This document shows, in pieces, positions 8,742-17,046 of a stretch of DNA of 64,000 nt (its first letter is position 1; the number at the start of each line of letters is the position of its first letter). Under the pieces are notes generated by a model that worked only from the letters and a program-made list of their open reading frames with translations, was not told the DNA's origin and made no database searches. The position numbers and the translations under genes were made by a program. Source of the stretch: Butyrivibrio sp. (GTDB lineage Bacteria > Bacillota > Clostridia > Lachnospirales > Lachnospiraceae); NCBI GenBank assembly GCA_017470505.1, contig JAFUYO010000010.1, positions 1-64,000 of the forward strand. The letters are read 5' to 3'.

Positions 8742-8957
8742 TCAAAAGTCTTCCTCTTCAATAGCGAGCCTGTATCCCTTCGCCTTGCCAAGACTATATG
8801 CGATGCCGGCAACAGTAGCGAGGCAGACACCTGCAACTGCGCATCCTATAAGAAGCTTCTGCCTGGACTCGTCGAGTCCATCCCACCACTCAGTGACAAG
8901 ATCAATCTTTTCCTTGACACATTCAACAACATTATCGAAAAAACTCATTAAACCCAT
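8742..8957 (-). CDS. Small single-span membrane protein of unknown function
   Basis: A 71-residue protein. An amphipathic N-terminal stretch (FFDNVVECVKEKIDLV) precedes WWDGLDESRQK and one membrane helix at about residues 37-55 (LLIGCAVAGVCLATVAGIAY), with an acidic tail EEEDF. The ATG reading MGLMSFF was chosen because AGGGGGTGA lies five bases upstream; an upstream GTG in the same frame falls inside that ribosome site. It is 23 bases downstream of the AI-2E-family transporter gene, so the two are probably cotranscribed. No family was recognised. Confidence 0.7.
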   Translation of the reverse strand: MGLMSFFDNVVECVKEKIDLVTEWWDGLDESRQKLLIGCAVAGVCLATVAGIAYSLGKAKGYRLAIEEEDF

Positions 8958-8980
8958 TGTAGTCACCCCCTTCTCATATA

Positions 8981-10123
8981 CTATATATTGTACTTCTTAG
9001 CGTGTCGTTCCTCAAGCTTTTTTAGCACAAAATCTCTCCAGGTGAAGTCAATTATTGCCGCAAAGGGTATCGCGAGCAGGATTCCGGCCACTCCGAAGAG
9101 CCTGCCGCCTAAAATAATCGAGATAAGTATCATCAGAGCGGAAACTCCAAGGCTTCCTCCAAAGAGCTTGGGCTTTATCACATAGCCGTCCAGAGTCTGA
9201 AGAATGATAGTGAAAACCAAAAACCAAAGCGCGTACCAGGGATTTACCAAAACCAGGATGAAAGCACCCATCGCTCCGCCAACAATGGGGCCGAAGGTCG
9301 GCGCGAGGTTCGTAACTCCGACGATTACGGATATCAGAACTGCATATGGCATTCCCATCATGAGCATAAAAATGAAGTTGACCACCCCGACGATTATTCC
9401 GTCGACTATATCAACGCTGATGTATCTGATCAGGATGTCGTTGCATCTCCTTAAAAAGGCTGCCGTCTTGTCAAAGGACTCTTTTTTCATAAGGAGTGAG
9501 AAGAACTTCGCGCAGGCGCTCTCAAGAGGCCTCTTGTCCAGCAGAAAATAGATGGCGAGGATCAGGGCTATGACTACGTCAAATACCGCTCTTCCGATAT
9601 CGGCACCCTTAAGGACATACAGATTCATGTTCTCTGAAAGGTCGGTGCCAAGCTTCTCGAACAACATATCTCCAAAGCTTGTAATCCCGGACACGTCAAA
9701 ACCAAAGAACTTGGTGTGTCCGTTGTTCAGGTCATGGATCAGCTCCTGCAGGGATGCCAGATACATGTCCATGTTGCTCGCAAGAGTCATGACGCTCTTA
9801 GATATCTGCGGAACGAGGGCCACACACAGAAGTGTTATGGATGCGACGATAACAAGGATTGAGAGTACGACCGCTATCTTCCATCTCGTTCTGGTGTTTT
9901 TTACTGAAGTCAGAACATTCCTGTCGAGAATGTTGGCGAGGGGATTAAAGATGTAGGCTATGACAATGCCCAAAAGTATCGGTCTCAGGAACGAAAAAAA
10001 CGCCCCAAGTCCCTCAAACATCCAGTCCAGGTTGTAGAGTAATACAAATAAAACAACCGCCGAACACGTCGCGATCGTGTTCGCCACCCACCTTTTTTCA
10101 AGCCACTTGCTGCTCCACTTCAT
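8981..10123 (-). CDS. AI-2E family transporter (PerM/YtvI type)
   Basis: A 380-residue membrane protein with about eight helices. It shows the UPF0118 family layout: two N-terminal helices, a large extracytoplasmic segment (about residues 100-180), then a helix cluster with PTFGPIVGGAMGAF (about 276-289) and a final LAIPFAA segment. Family members export small molecules or act as sodium antiporters, and the autoinducer-2 role applies only to some, so the substrate is open. The ATG reading MKWSSKW is used because AAGGAG is 11 bases upstream and the in-frame GTG upstream overlaps it. Confidence 0.85.
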   Translation of the reverse strand: MKWSSKWLEKRWVANTIATCSAVVLFVLLYNLDWMFEGLGAFFSFLRPILLGIVIAYIFNPLANILDRNVLTSVKNTRTRWKIAVVLSILVIVASITLLCVALVPQISKSVMTLASNMDMYLASLQELIHDLNNGHTKFFGFDVSGITSFGDMLFEKLGTDLSENMNLYVLKGADIGRAVFDVVIALILAIYFLLDKRPLESACAKFFSLLMKKESFDKTAAFLRRCNDILIRYISVDIVDGIIVGVVNFIFMLMMGMPYAVLISVIVGVTNLAPTFGPIVGGAMGAFILVLVNPWYALWFLVFTIILQTLDGYVIKPKLFGGSLGVSALMILISIILGGRLFGVAGILLAIPFAAIIDFTWRDFVLKKLEERHAKKYNI

Positions 10124-10156
10124 TTCAAATGTCACTCCTTATCCAAATTTACATGG

Positions 10157-10184
10157 AAAAAGCAGCCATCGCAATGACTGCTTT
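10157..10184 (-). terminator. Terminator of the 6S-like RNA
   Basis: AAAAGCAGCCAT pairs with ATGACTGCTTTT (one G-T pair on the minus strand) with a four-base loop, followed on the minus strand by TTTTTCC. It closes the RNA gene that starts near 10413. Confidence 0.8.
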
Positions 10185-10413
10185 TACTTCCTTAAAGAAC
10201 CCCAAAATGCCGGTTCCTGTTATTTGACTCCTAGCTATCGCCAGGTGGGTTACCGCAACCTGAAATCCTGTCTTCCTCTCCCATAGCTTAACTGCGCATG
10301 CGCAGGACCGAAGGCGTGACATTCTAACAGATGATGTAGGAGTCCCGTTTAAAGTAATGTAGGTTCAAATTACACAGGAGTTGTCGGACATCCCAGGAGA
10401 GTTTTTAAACTCT
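10157..10413 (-). ncRNA. ssrS: Structured RNA, probably 6S RNA
   Basis: No open frame is credible here, but a strong promoter (10421-10448) and a terminator (10157-10184) frame about 255 bases. On the minus strand the 5' part CCTGGGATGTC pairs with GGCATTTTGGG near the 3' end, the same positions and nearly the same bases as the closing stem of E. coli 6S RNA (GAGATG...GGCATCTC). An inner arm is GACTCCTA with TAGGAGTC, and the apical part contains GAATGT, CGCC and the palindrome TGCGCATGCGCA, again as in 6S RNAs. 6S RNA mimics an open promoter and sequesters sigma-A RNA polymerase in stationary phase. The identification rests on structure seen by eye; an Rfam covariance search was not possible. 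Confidence 0.65.
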
Positions 10414-10420
10414 TAAGATA

Positions 10421-10448
10421 ATTATACTTAATAAAAGCCTTTTTTCAA
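10421..10448 (-). promoter_or_regulatory. Promoter of the 6S-like RNA
   Basis: On the minus strand TTGAAA (10443-10448) and a perfect TATAAT (10421-10426) are 16 bases apart. No gene with a ribosome site follows, so the promoter most simply drives the structured RNA. Confidence 0.7.
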
Positions 10449-10475
10449 GCTTTCGCACCGAATTTAAGAGACTTT

Positions 10476-12308
10476 TTAGAATATGGTTATAGCTCTGGTT
10501 GCTTCTTTGAGCCAACGCTTTATATCCTCATCCTGGATGAGGGGAGCGACTCTTTTGTAAACTTCGGCGTGGTAGGCGTTGAGGGCCTTTATGTCGTCGG
10601 AATTCATGTAGGCGGGGTCGATGCCTTCGAGGTCTATGGGGGCGTAGGTCAGGTGCTCGAAGTGGAGGAACTGGCCGTATCCGTTGGCTTCACCCCTGAC
10701 AACTTCGAGGATGTTCTCAATTCTTATGCCGTGGCTGCCCTCTATATAGACTCCGGGCTCGTCGGAGACGATCATCCCGGGAAGGAGCGGCGCCTCGTAC
10801 TGCCCCTGTGAGAACCTCCAGCGTATGTTCTGCGGTCCCTCGTGGACGTTAAGTATATAGCCGATGCCGTGACCTGTTCCGTGCTTGTAGTCGATTCCCA
10901 TATCCCAGAGAGCACTCCTGGCCAGGATATCGACATTTTTTCCGGTACAGCCCTCAAGGAAGCGCGCCTTTGCAAGGCGAAGCATACCGCAGACGGTCGC
11001 TGTGTAGTGGCGCTTTATCTCATCAGAGATCTCTCCCACAACCATTGTCCTTGTCACATCGGTTGTGCCGCCCATATAGGTTCCGCCTGAATCAACAAGG
11101 AGCATCCCCTCTGCCTTTACCTCGGCGCAGTTATCCTCTGTCGCCTCGTAGTGCGCCATTGCCGCATTTGCGTTGTAGGCACTTATTGTGGGGAAGGACA
11201 GCTCAATAAAGCCGTCAAGCTCTGCCCTCATTGAGTCCAGCTTCATGGCGGCCGAATACTCAGTCATAGGAATCTTTCCCGCGTTTTTCTTTACCCAGTA
11301 GATGAACTCCGTGAGCTTTGCCGAATCGCGCAGGTATACCTCCCTGATGTTCTTAAGCTCGGTCTCATTCTTGCAGGCCTTAAGTGCCTCTGTAGGGTCC
11401 TTTTTGTCAACAAGGCTTACTCCCTCTTCCTTTGCCTTTTTGACAAGGCTCTTGTAGGTCAGGAAATTTGTGTTTCTCTTATCGAAAAGGATGTTTCCGT
11501 CCAGTTTCATGCCAGAGATATATGAAAAGAGCTCCGAATAGTCCCTCAGAGTAATCTTTCTCTCTTCGCAGTAGCTCTTTACTTTATCAGTCACCTCTTT
11601 TTCCTGAACAAACAAGGTAAAGCTGTCCATCGTGATAACTGCATAGCACAGAGCCACGGGATTGCACTCCACATCATCTCCGCGAAGGTTTGTGAGCCAG
11701 CATATGTCATCGAGTTTACTCAGAAGATGCATGCTGCTGCCGTACTCCTTCATCTTATTTCTAACCTGCAAGAGCTTTTCGTCAAATGAGAGCCCGCAGA
11801 GTTCATCCGGCAGTACATACATATCGTGGCAGGGAAGCGCGGGTCTGTCCGTCCACACATCATCAGCAAGGTCCTTGTCTATCTTAAAAGACACCTCGTT
11901 GTCACTGAGCTTTCTTTCAAGCCTCTCTCCTACGCTCGTTGATATGACCCTTCCGTCAAAGCCGAGAGTCTGACCCTTTTTCATGTTCATCTGAAGGTAC
12001 TCCTCGATTGACGGAACGCCCTCTTCCAGCATCCTGTAGAGCTTAACGCCTGTCCCCTCCATCTGGTTCCCAGCCTGGATGAAATACCTTCCGTCAGTCC
12101 ACATCCCTGCCTCGTCATCGCTCACAATTAGGGTCCCGTTTGATCCGTCAAATCCGCAGAAGTACTCCCTCACCTTGAAAAAGTCCGCCGAGTACTCCGA
12201 GTTATGAAAGTCGGATGTCGGCATAATATAGTAGTCGATCCCGCTTTCCTTCATGGCTTTCCTTAAGTTTTTCAGTCTTTCCTGTATAATCAGGTTTTCT
12301 TTACTCAT
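10476..12308 (-). CDS. pepP: Xaa-Pro aminopeptidase (M24B)
   Basis: A 610-residue metallopeptidase, the long form with two creatinase-like N-terminal domains (about 1-300) and a C-terminal pita-bread catalytic domain (about 310-540), then an M24-type C-terminal extension. The dinuclear metal ligands are visible: D in LLVDSGGTYMGG, D in TTDVTRT, H in GTGHGIGY, E in SDEPGVY and E in IRIENI. It releases N-terminal residues that precede proline, in the cytoplasm. AGGAGATAGGT precedes the ATG. Single-gene unit, divergent from deoC. Confidence 0.94.
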   Translation of the reverse strand: MSKENLIIQERLKNLRKAMKESGIDYYIMPTSDFHNSEYSADFFKVREYFCGFDGSNGTLIVSDDEAGMWTDGRYFIQAGNQMEGTGVKLYRMLEEGVPSIEEYLQMNMKKGQTLGFDGRVISTSVGERLERKLSDNEVSFKIDKDLADDVWTDRPALPCHDMYVLPDELCGLSFDEKLLQVRNKMKEYGSSMHLLSKLDDICWLTNLRGDDVECNPVALCYAVITMDSFTLFVQEKEVTDKVKSYCEERKITLRDYSELFSYISGMKLDGNILFDKRNTNFLTYKSLVKKAKEEGVSLVDKKDPTEALKACKNETELKNIREVYLRDSAKLTEFIYWVKKNAGKIPMTEYSAAMKLDSMRAELDGFIELSFPTISAYNANAAMAHYEATEDNCAEVKAEGMLLVDSGGTYMGGTTDVTRTMVVGEISDEIKRHYTATVCGMLRLAKARFLEGCTGKNVDILARSALWDMGIDYKHGTGHGIGYILNVHEGPQNIRWRFSQGQYEAPLLPGMIVSDEPGVYIEGSHGIRIENILEVVRGEANGYGQFLHFEHLTYAPIDLEGIDPAYMNSDDIKALNAYHAEVYKRVAPLIQDEDIKRWLKEATRAITIF

Positions 12309-12458
12309 ACCTATCTCCTTATTTTATTCGTTACTATAATATCACAATAACCTCGCTCTATTTATACACTTTTCTGAAAATTGCTTAATCCCTACTATCT
12401 GTTATAATAAAAATGTCATTCAGATATTTGAGCATAAAATCACATAAGGAGAATCATC

Positions 12459-13118
12459 ATGGAAGAAAAGGATATATTAAAGCTCATTGACCACACACTG
12501 CTGACTGCGGATGCAACATGGGAGGGAATCGTTGCTCTCTGCGACGAGGCCGTTAAGTACGGTACAGCAACCGTCTGCATACCGCCGACATATCTTAAGA
12601 GAGTTCACGATAAGTACGGCGATAACTTGAAGCTCTGCACCGTTATAGGCTTCCCTCTCGGCTACAGCTGCACCGAATCAAAGGTCTGTGAGGCAAAGGT
12701 TGCGATTGCTGACGGCGCATCTGAGATCGACACCGTAGTCAACGTGAGCGATGTCAAGAACCACAGATATAACGAAGTAAAAAAAGAGCTTACCGAGATC
12801 AGAAAGGCCTGCGGAGACAAACTCTTAAAGGTCATCATTGAAACCTGCTACCTCACAGAGGAGGAAAAGATCGAGCTCTGCAAAATCGTAACAGAGGTAA
12901 AGGCTGACTACATCAAGACATCGACAGGCTTCGGCAGCGCAGGTGCTGCTCTCTCCGACATCGAGCTTTTCAAAAAGCACATTGGCCCCGATGTTAAGAT
13001 AAAGGCAGCCGGCGGCATCAGGACAATAGAGGATGCCCTCGCTATGGCAGAGGCGGGCTGCAGCCGCATCGGATCGTCCAAGGTGGCTCCGCTCATTGCC
13101 GCCAAGTACAACCTGTAA
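12459..13118 (+). CDS. deoC: Deoxyribose-phosphate aldolase
   Basis: A 219-residue class I aldolase of the DeoC family that cleaves 2-deoxyribose-5-phosphate to glyceraldehyde-3-phosphate and acetaldehyde in deoxynucleoside breakdown. It begins with the family pattern LIDHTLL. The Schiff-base lysine lies in YIKTSTGFG (about residues 147-155) and the second active-site lysine in KAAGGIRT (about 175-182). AAGGAGAATCATC precedes the ATG. No other deo gene is adjacent. The hairpin at 13192-13231 ends the transcript. Confidence 0.95.
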   Translation: MEEKDILKLIDHTLLTADATWEGIVALCDEAVKYGTATVCIPPTYLKRVHDKYGDNLKLCTVIGFPLGYSCTESKVCEAKVAIADGASEIDTVVNVSDVKNHRYNEVKKELTEIRKACGDKLLKVIIETCYLTEEEKIELCKIVTEVKADYIKTSTGFGSAGAALSDIELFKKHIGPDVKIKAAGGIRTIEDALAMAEAGCSRIGSSKVAPLIAAKYNL

Positions 13119-13191
13119 GGCACTGTAAAGTACATTGCCAGGTATGCTTACACACTTCTCATATAGCGCCAGAGTACCACGCTAAATTAAA

Positions 13192-13231
13192 CAGCAGCTA
13201 CCGGAAATCCACATGATTCCGGCAGCTGCTG
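13192..13231. terminator. Terminator between deoC and citrate synthase
   Basis: AGCAGCT-CCGGAA pairs with TTCCGG-AGCTGCT with one mismatch between the two blocks and a ten-base loop. On the plus strand it is followed by a run of seven T, so it serves deoC; the stem can also act on the converging minus-strand gene. Confidence 0.85.
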
Positions 13232-13238
13232 TATTTTT

Positions 13239-14609
13239 TTACCTATCTCCCATCGGAACATAATCTTTCCTGGGCTCAATTGCCATATAAGCGGGACGGA
13301 TGATCTTGCCGTTGTTGGCGAGTTCCTCCATTCTGTGGGCACTCCAGCCGACGATCCTCGCCATCGCAAAGATTGTGGGATACAGTTCTTCTGGAAGATC
13401 CAGCATCCTGTAAACAAAGCCTGAGTAGAAGTCGACATTCGCGCTGACGCCTTTGTACATCGTGCGCTCGCCGCTGATGATCCTGGGGGCAAGCTTCTCA
13501 ACGAGCTCATATAGCTGGAGCTCATCCTCCCTCCCCTTCTCTGCTGCAAGCTTCTCGACAAAGCTCTTTAAGATGACAGCTCTCGGATCAGACTTTGAGT
13601 AAATGGCGTGTCCTATACCGTATATGAGTCCTGACTTGTCAAAGGCCTCCTTGTTCAGTATCTTGTCAAGGTAGTGCTCGACCTCTTCCTCGTCCTTCCA
13701 GTCCTTAACATTGTCCTCGATGTCGTCAAACATGTGCACAACCTTGATGTTGGCTCCGCCGTGACGAGGTCCCTTAAGTGACCCGATAGCCGCAGCTATA
13801 ACGGAGTATGTGTCCGTCAGAGTTGAGCTCACAACATGGGTCGTGAAGGATGAGTTGTTACCGCCGCCGTGCTCCATGTGAAGCACCAGACAGATGTCGA
13901 GGAGCTTCGCCTCAAGCTCGGTGTACTTGCTGTCGGGACGAAGCAGGTAGAGAATAGTCTCTGCAGTTGAGAGTTCCTCTCTCGGCGGGTGGATCACAAG
14001 GCTGTTGCCCTCGTGGTAGTGATTGTAGGCCTGATAGCCGTAAATTGACAGAAGCGGGAACAGGCTGATGAGCTGAAGTGACTGCCTAAGGACGTTTGGC
14101 AGCGACACATCATCTGCAAGGTCATCATAGGAATAAAGAGTCAGTACGCTCCTGGCAAGTGTGTTCATCATATCGCGGCTCGGCGCCTTCATGATGACAT
14201 CCCGCACAAAGCTCGTGGGGAGTGATCTGTAAAATCCTAAAAGCTCCTCAAACTCAAAGAGCTCCTTGCCCGTTGGAAGCTGATCAAATAACAAAAGATA
14301 TGTAGCTTCCTCAAAGGCGTATCTTTTTTCATCAACCGCAGCCTTTACAAGCTGCTTTACGTCATACCCCCTGAAGTAGATCTCGCCGTCAGCGGGGAGC
14401 TCCTTGCCGTCCACCACCTTCTTGGCTATGATCTCTGAAATCCTGGTAAGTCCTGTCAGAACACCCTTACCGTTTAAGTCTCTTAAGCCCCTCTTTACGT
14501 CATACTTGTAAAAGAGCTCATTTTCAATAATGTCTGCTTCTCTTGAAAGCTTGGAAAGATCAACAATTTCCGGTGTGATTTCCGAATAAATCCCCTTACC
14601 TAAATCCAT
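13239..14609 (-). CDS. Citrate (Si)-synthase family protein
   Basis: A 456-residue citrate synthase-type enzyme that joins acetyl-CoA and oxaloacetate. The active-site regions are present: HMEHGGGNNSSFTTHVV (about residues 248-264), GSLKGPRHGGAN and YGIGHAIYSKSDPRA, the last carrying the second histidine. The catalytic Asp region is near VSANVDFYSG. The start is the ATG reading MDLGKG, with AGGAGGTGCGT directly upstream; the in-frame GTG two codons earlier lies in that ribosome site. It follows thrC by 23 bases, so they are probably cotranscribed. In a fermentative anaerobe it would feed glutamate synthesis. A 2-methylcitrate role is not excluded. Confidence 0.9.
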   Translation of the reverse strand: MDLGKGIYSEITPEIVDLSKLSREADIIENELFYKYDVKRGLRDLNGKGVLTGLTRISEIIAKKVVDGKELPADGEIYFRGYDVKQLVKAAVDEKRYAFEEATYLLLFDQLPTGKELFEFEELLGFYRSLPTSFVRDVIMKAPSRDMMNTLARSVLTLYSYDDLADDVSLPNVLRQSLQLISLFPLLSIYGYQAYNHYHEGNSLVIHPPREELSTAETILYLLRPDSKYTELEAKLLDICLVLHMEHGGGNNSSFTTHVVSSTLTDTYSVIAAAIGSLKGPRHGGANIKVVHMFDDIEDNVKDWKDEEEVEHYLDKILNKEAFDKSGLIYGIGHAIYSKSDPRAVILKSFVEKLAAEKGREDELQLYELVEKLAPRIISGERTMYKGVSANVDFYSGFVYRMLDLPEELYPTIFAMARIVGWSAHRMEELANNGKIIRPAYMAIEPRKDYVPMGDR

Positions 14610-14632
14610 ACGCACCTCCTGTTGTTTGTACT

Positions 14633-16126
14633 CTATACGCCAAGAAAATTCCTGACTGCACCCTCCATCTCGGATCTGTCGACAACCGTAGTGTGTCTGA
14701 CCCTGGCATCCCTTATTGAGCTAACGGCATCCGGAATCTGTACGCCTGAAACTTCAAAGAGCCTGTCTGCAAGCTCAAAGTCGTCTATACCATCGTCGCC
14801 CTTTCCGAGTGCGTTCATGACACTTCTCGTAAACTTGTAGGGACTTGCCGTGGATGCAATAACAGTTACTTTCTTATCACCTGTCTCTTCTTTATACTTC
14901 TCATATACCGATGCTGCCACAGCTGTATGGGTGTCAATCAGATAACCTGCGTTATCAAAAAGTTTTCTGATGGCAGCAAAGGTTTCTTTCTCTGTCGCAA
15001 AGCCTCCGTAGAAATCAGAGAGCTTATTCTTCATCTCATCTGTTATTTCATATCTGCCTTCTTTGGAGAGCTTGTCCATATATTCGGCGTCAACTGTTGT
15101 GCTGTTGCCGGCGATGTGGTAAATGAGTCTCTCGAGATTGGACGAAATGAGGATGTCCATTGACGGCGAGCTTGTCAGCACAAAATCACGGTTTCTGTCA
15201 TACTCTCCGCTCTTAAAGAAATCAAATAACACCTTGTTGGAATTGGATGCGCAGATAAGTCTGTCGATCGGCACTCCCATCTGCTTTGCATAATATGCAG
15301 CGAGGATGTTTCCGAAGTTTCCGGTGGGAACAACCACATTTATCTTCTCTCCGTCTGCTATTCTGGCCTCTTTTAAGAGCTTCGCATAAGAATAAACATA
15401 GTAGACGATCTGCGGAATGAGCCTGCCTATGTTGATGGAGTTTGCAGACGAGAACTGGAATCCCTTTGATTCGAGCTCCTCTTTAAGCGCAGGGTCCGTG
15501 AATATCTTCTTAACTCCTGTCTGGGCGTCGTCGAAGTTCCCCTCTATCCCGATAACGCAGGTGTTGTCACCCGTCTGTGTGACCATCTGCTTTTCCTGAA
15601 TGGGGCTTACGCCGTGCTTTGGATAAAAAACTATGATCTTTGTGCCCGGAACATCAGCAAATCCTGCAAGAGCAGCCTTTCCCGTATCGCCGCTCGTAGC
15701 TGTCAGAATAACTATCTCATTCTTTACGTTGTTCTTCCCCGCTGCTGTTGTCATGAGATACGGAAGGATTGAGAGCGCCATATCCTTGAAGGCTATGGTC
15801 TTGCCGTGATAGAGTTCCAGAAAATACGCTCCGCCCGCCTCTGATAAAGGAGCTATCTCCTCCGTGTCAAACTTTGAATCATAGGCGCTGTTTATGCAGT
15901 ACCTGAGCTCATCCTCAGTGTAATCGGTAAGAAGAAGCTTCATAACTTCAAAAGCCGTCTCCTGATATGAAAGACGCGATATCTCAGGCAGAGTCTTGTT
16001 AAGATGCGGAATATGGTCCGGAACATACAGCCCCCCGTCCGGAGCAAGACCTCTTAAGATTGCCTCAGATGCCCTGATATACCCCTTGTCCCCTCTTGTG
16101 CTGGAATACAATACTTCTTGTGACAT
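14633..16126 (-). CDS. thrC: Threonine synthase
   Basis: A 497-residue PLP enzyme converting O-phosphohomoserine to threonine. It starts MSQEVLYSSTRG, a typical ThrC opening, and carries the PLP lysine in KTIAFKDMALS (about residues 109-119), the phosphate-binding region TATSGDTGKAA (about 142-152) and the glycine loop VPTGNFGNILA (about 266-276). GGAGGAGACAA precedes the ATG. First gene of a likely pair with the citrate synthase gene, linking oxaloacetate-derived amino acid synthesis. Confidence 0.95.
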   Translation of the reverse strand: MSQEVLYSSTRGDKGYIRASEAILRGLAPDGGLYVPDHIPHLNKTLPEISRLSYQETAFEVMKLLLTDYTEDELRYCINSAYDSKFDTEEIAPLSEAGGAYFLELYHGKTIAFKDMALSILPYLMTTAAGKNNVKNEIVILTATSGDTGKAALAGFADVPGTKIIVFYPKHGVSPIQEKQMVTQTGDNTCVIGIEGNFDDAQTGVKKIFTDPALKEELESKGFQFSSANSINIGRLIPQIVYYVYSYAKLLKEARIADGEKINVVVPTGNFGNILAAYYAKQMGVPIDRLICASNSNKVLFDFFKSGEYDRNRDFVLTSSPSMDILISSNLERLIYHIAGNSTTVDAEYMDKLSKEGRYEITDEMKNKLSDFYGGFATEKETFAAIRKLFDNAGYLIDTHTAVAASVYEKYKEETGDKKVTVIASTASPYKFTRSVMNALGKGDDGIDDFELADRLFEVSGVQIPDAVSSIRDARVRHTTVVDRSEMEGAVRNFLGV

Positions 16127-16232
16127 TTGTCTCCTCCATGTTTTGACATGTAACTATTGCTCTTATACAATAAACCTGTAATCATAATTAATAACAACAG
16201 TATAACACAGTTTTTCATCATTCGGGGGAAAA

Positions 16233-17039
16233 ATGAGCAAAAAGAAGTACGTCGGGGTATACAAAACCACGCTAAAAGACGGGACTTTGTCCTACAGAGC
16301 GTCCATAACCTACGATTCGAGGCACATTTCGCTGGGGAGCTTTTCAAAGCCCGCACCGGCAGCAAAGGCTTACAAGGAAGCTGCAAAGATCCTTTCTGAT
16401 GACACCTTTGCCATCCCATCCTACAAGAGCTCCATGGCCCTTCCATTTGAAAAGGTCGTGACTCTTATCAACTACAGGGATAACCGGATGTACATCAAAT
16501 GTCCCATCTACCTCGAAAAGAAATACTTTAAGTACTACTTATCCCCGACCTATGTCCTGACCTTTGACATAGACGATCTCTTCTACTACTCCTCCCACAA
16601 GATCATGCAGCGCGGCTCGCACCTGTTTGTTGCGGACTACGGAAGCCAGCTTTCCGTCCTTCAGAGATACGGGATAAAGAGCTATGCCGTAGAGGGGCGC
16701 GACTACAGATTCGCAAACGGCGATTCCACGGATCTGCGCTACGAGAATATCATCATTTTAAACAGGTACAGGGGAGTAAGACAGTTCGCTGAGAAGGGCT
16801 TTATCAGGTATAAGGCCGTTATTCACATAAAGAGCGATTTTGTGGTTGGCAAGTACGACACCGAGGCAGAGGCCGCAATAGCCTACAACAAGGCGGCTGA
16901 CATCCTGAAGTCCGGCGGCTTTAAGAAAAACTTCCAGCTGAACTATGTGGAGGATATAACCGCCTCGCAGTACGCCGATATATACGTACGCGTCAAGATA
17001 TCGCAGAAGATCTTCGACCTCAGGCCGCCAAAGAGCTGA
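16233..17039 (+). CDS. Protein with two AP2-like domains around a degenerate HNH-like core
   Basis: A 268-residue basic protein. Residues 6-52 (KYVGVYKTTLKDGTLSYRA, then SLGSFSKPAPAAKAYKEAA) and residues 181-228 (YRGVRQF..., then VGKYDTEAEAAIAYNKAA) are AP2/ERF-like DNA-binding folds: three strands and a helix. Between them, VEGRDYRFANGDSTDLRYENI resembles the N-x8-N half of an HNH homing endonuclease, but the first His of a DHxNG motif reads as EGRD, so cleavage is not expected. Bacterial AP2 domains are best known from homing endonucleases and mobile DNA. GGGGGAAAA precedes the ATG. It converges on the pel operon with a seven-base gap. It may be a domesticated DNA-binding protein; the target is unknown. 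Confidence 0.7.
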   Translation: MSKKKYVGVYKTTLKDGTLSYRASITYDSRHISLGSFSKPAPAAKAYKEAAKILSDDTFAIPSYKSSMALPFEKVVTLINYRDNRMYIKCPIYLEKKYFKYYLSPTYVLTFDIDDLFYYSSHKIMQRGSHLFVADYGSQLSVLQRYGIKSYAVEGRDYRFANGDSTDLRYENIIILNRYRGVRQFAEKGFIRYKAVIHIKSDFVVGKYDTEAEAAIAYNKAADILKSGGFKKNFQLNYVEDITASQYADIYVRVKISQKIFDLRPPKS

Positions 17040-17046
17040 CATATCG

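Noticed and set aside
10215-10270. T-box leader (AGGTGGGTTACCGC on the plus strand)
   Set aside because: No terminator or aminoacyl-tRNA-related gene follows on the plus strand, and the minus strand has a promoter, terminator and 6S-like pairing.
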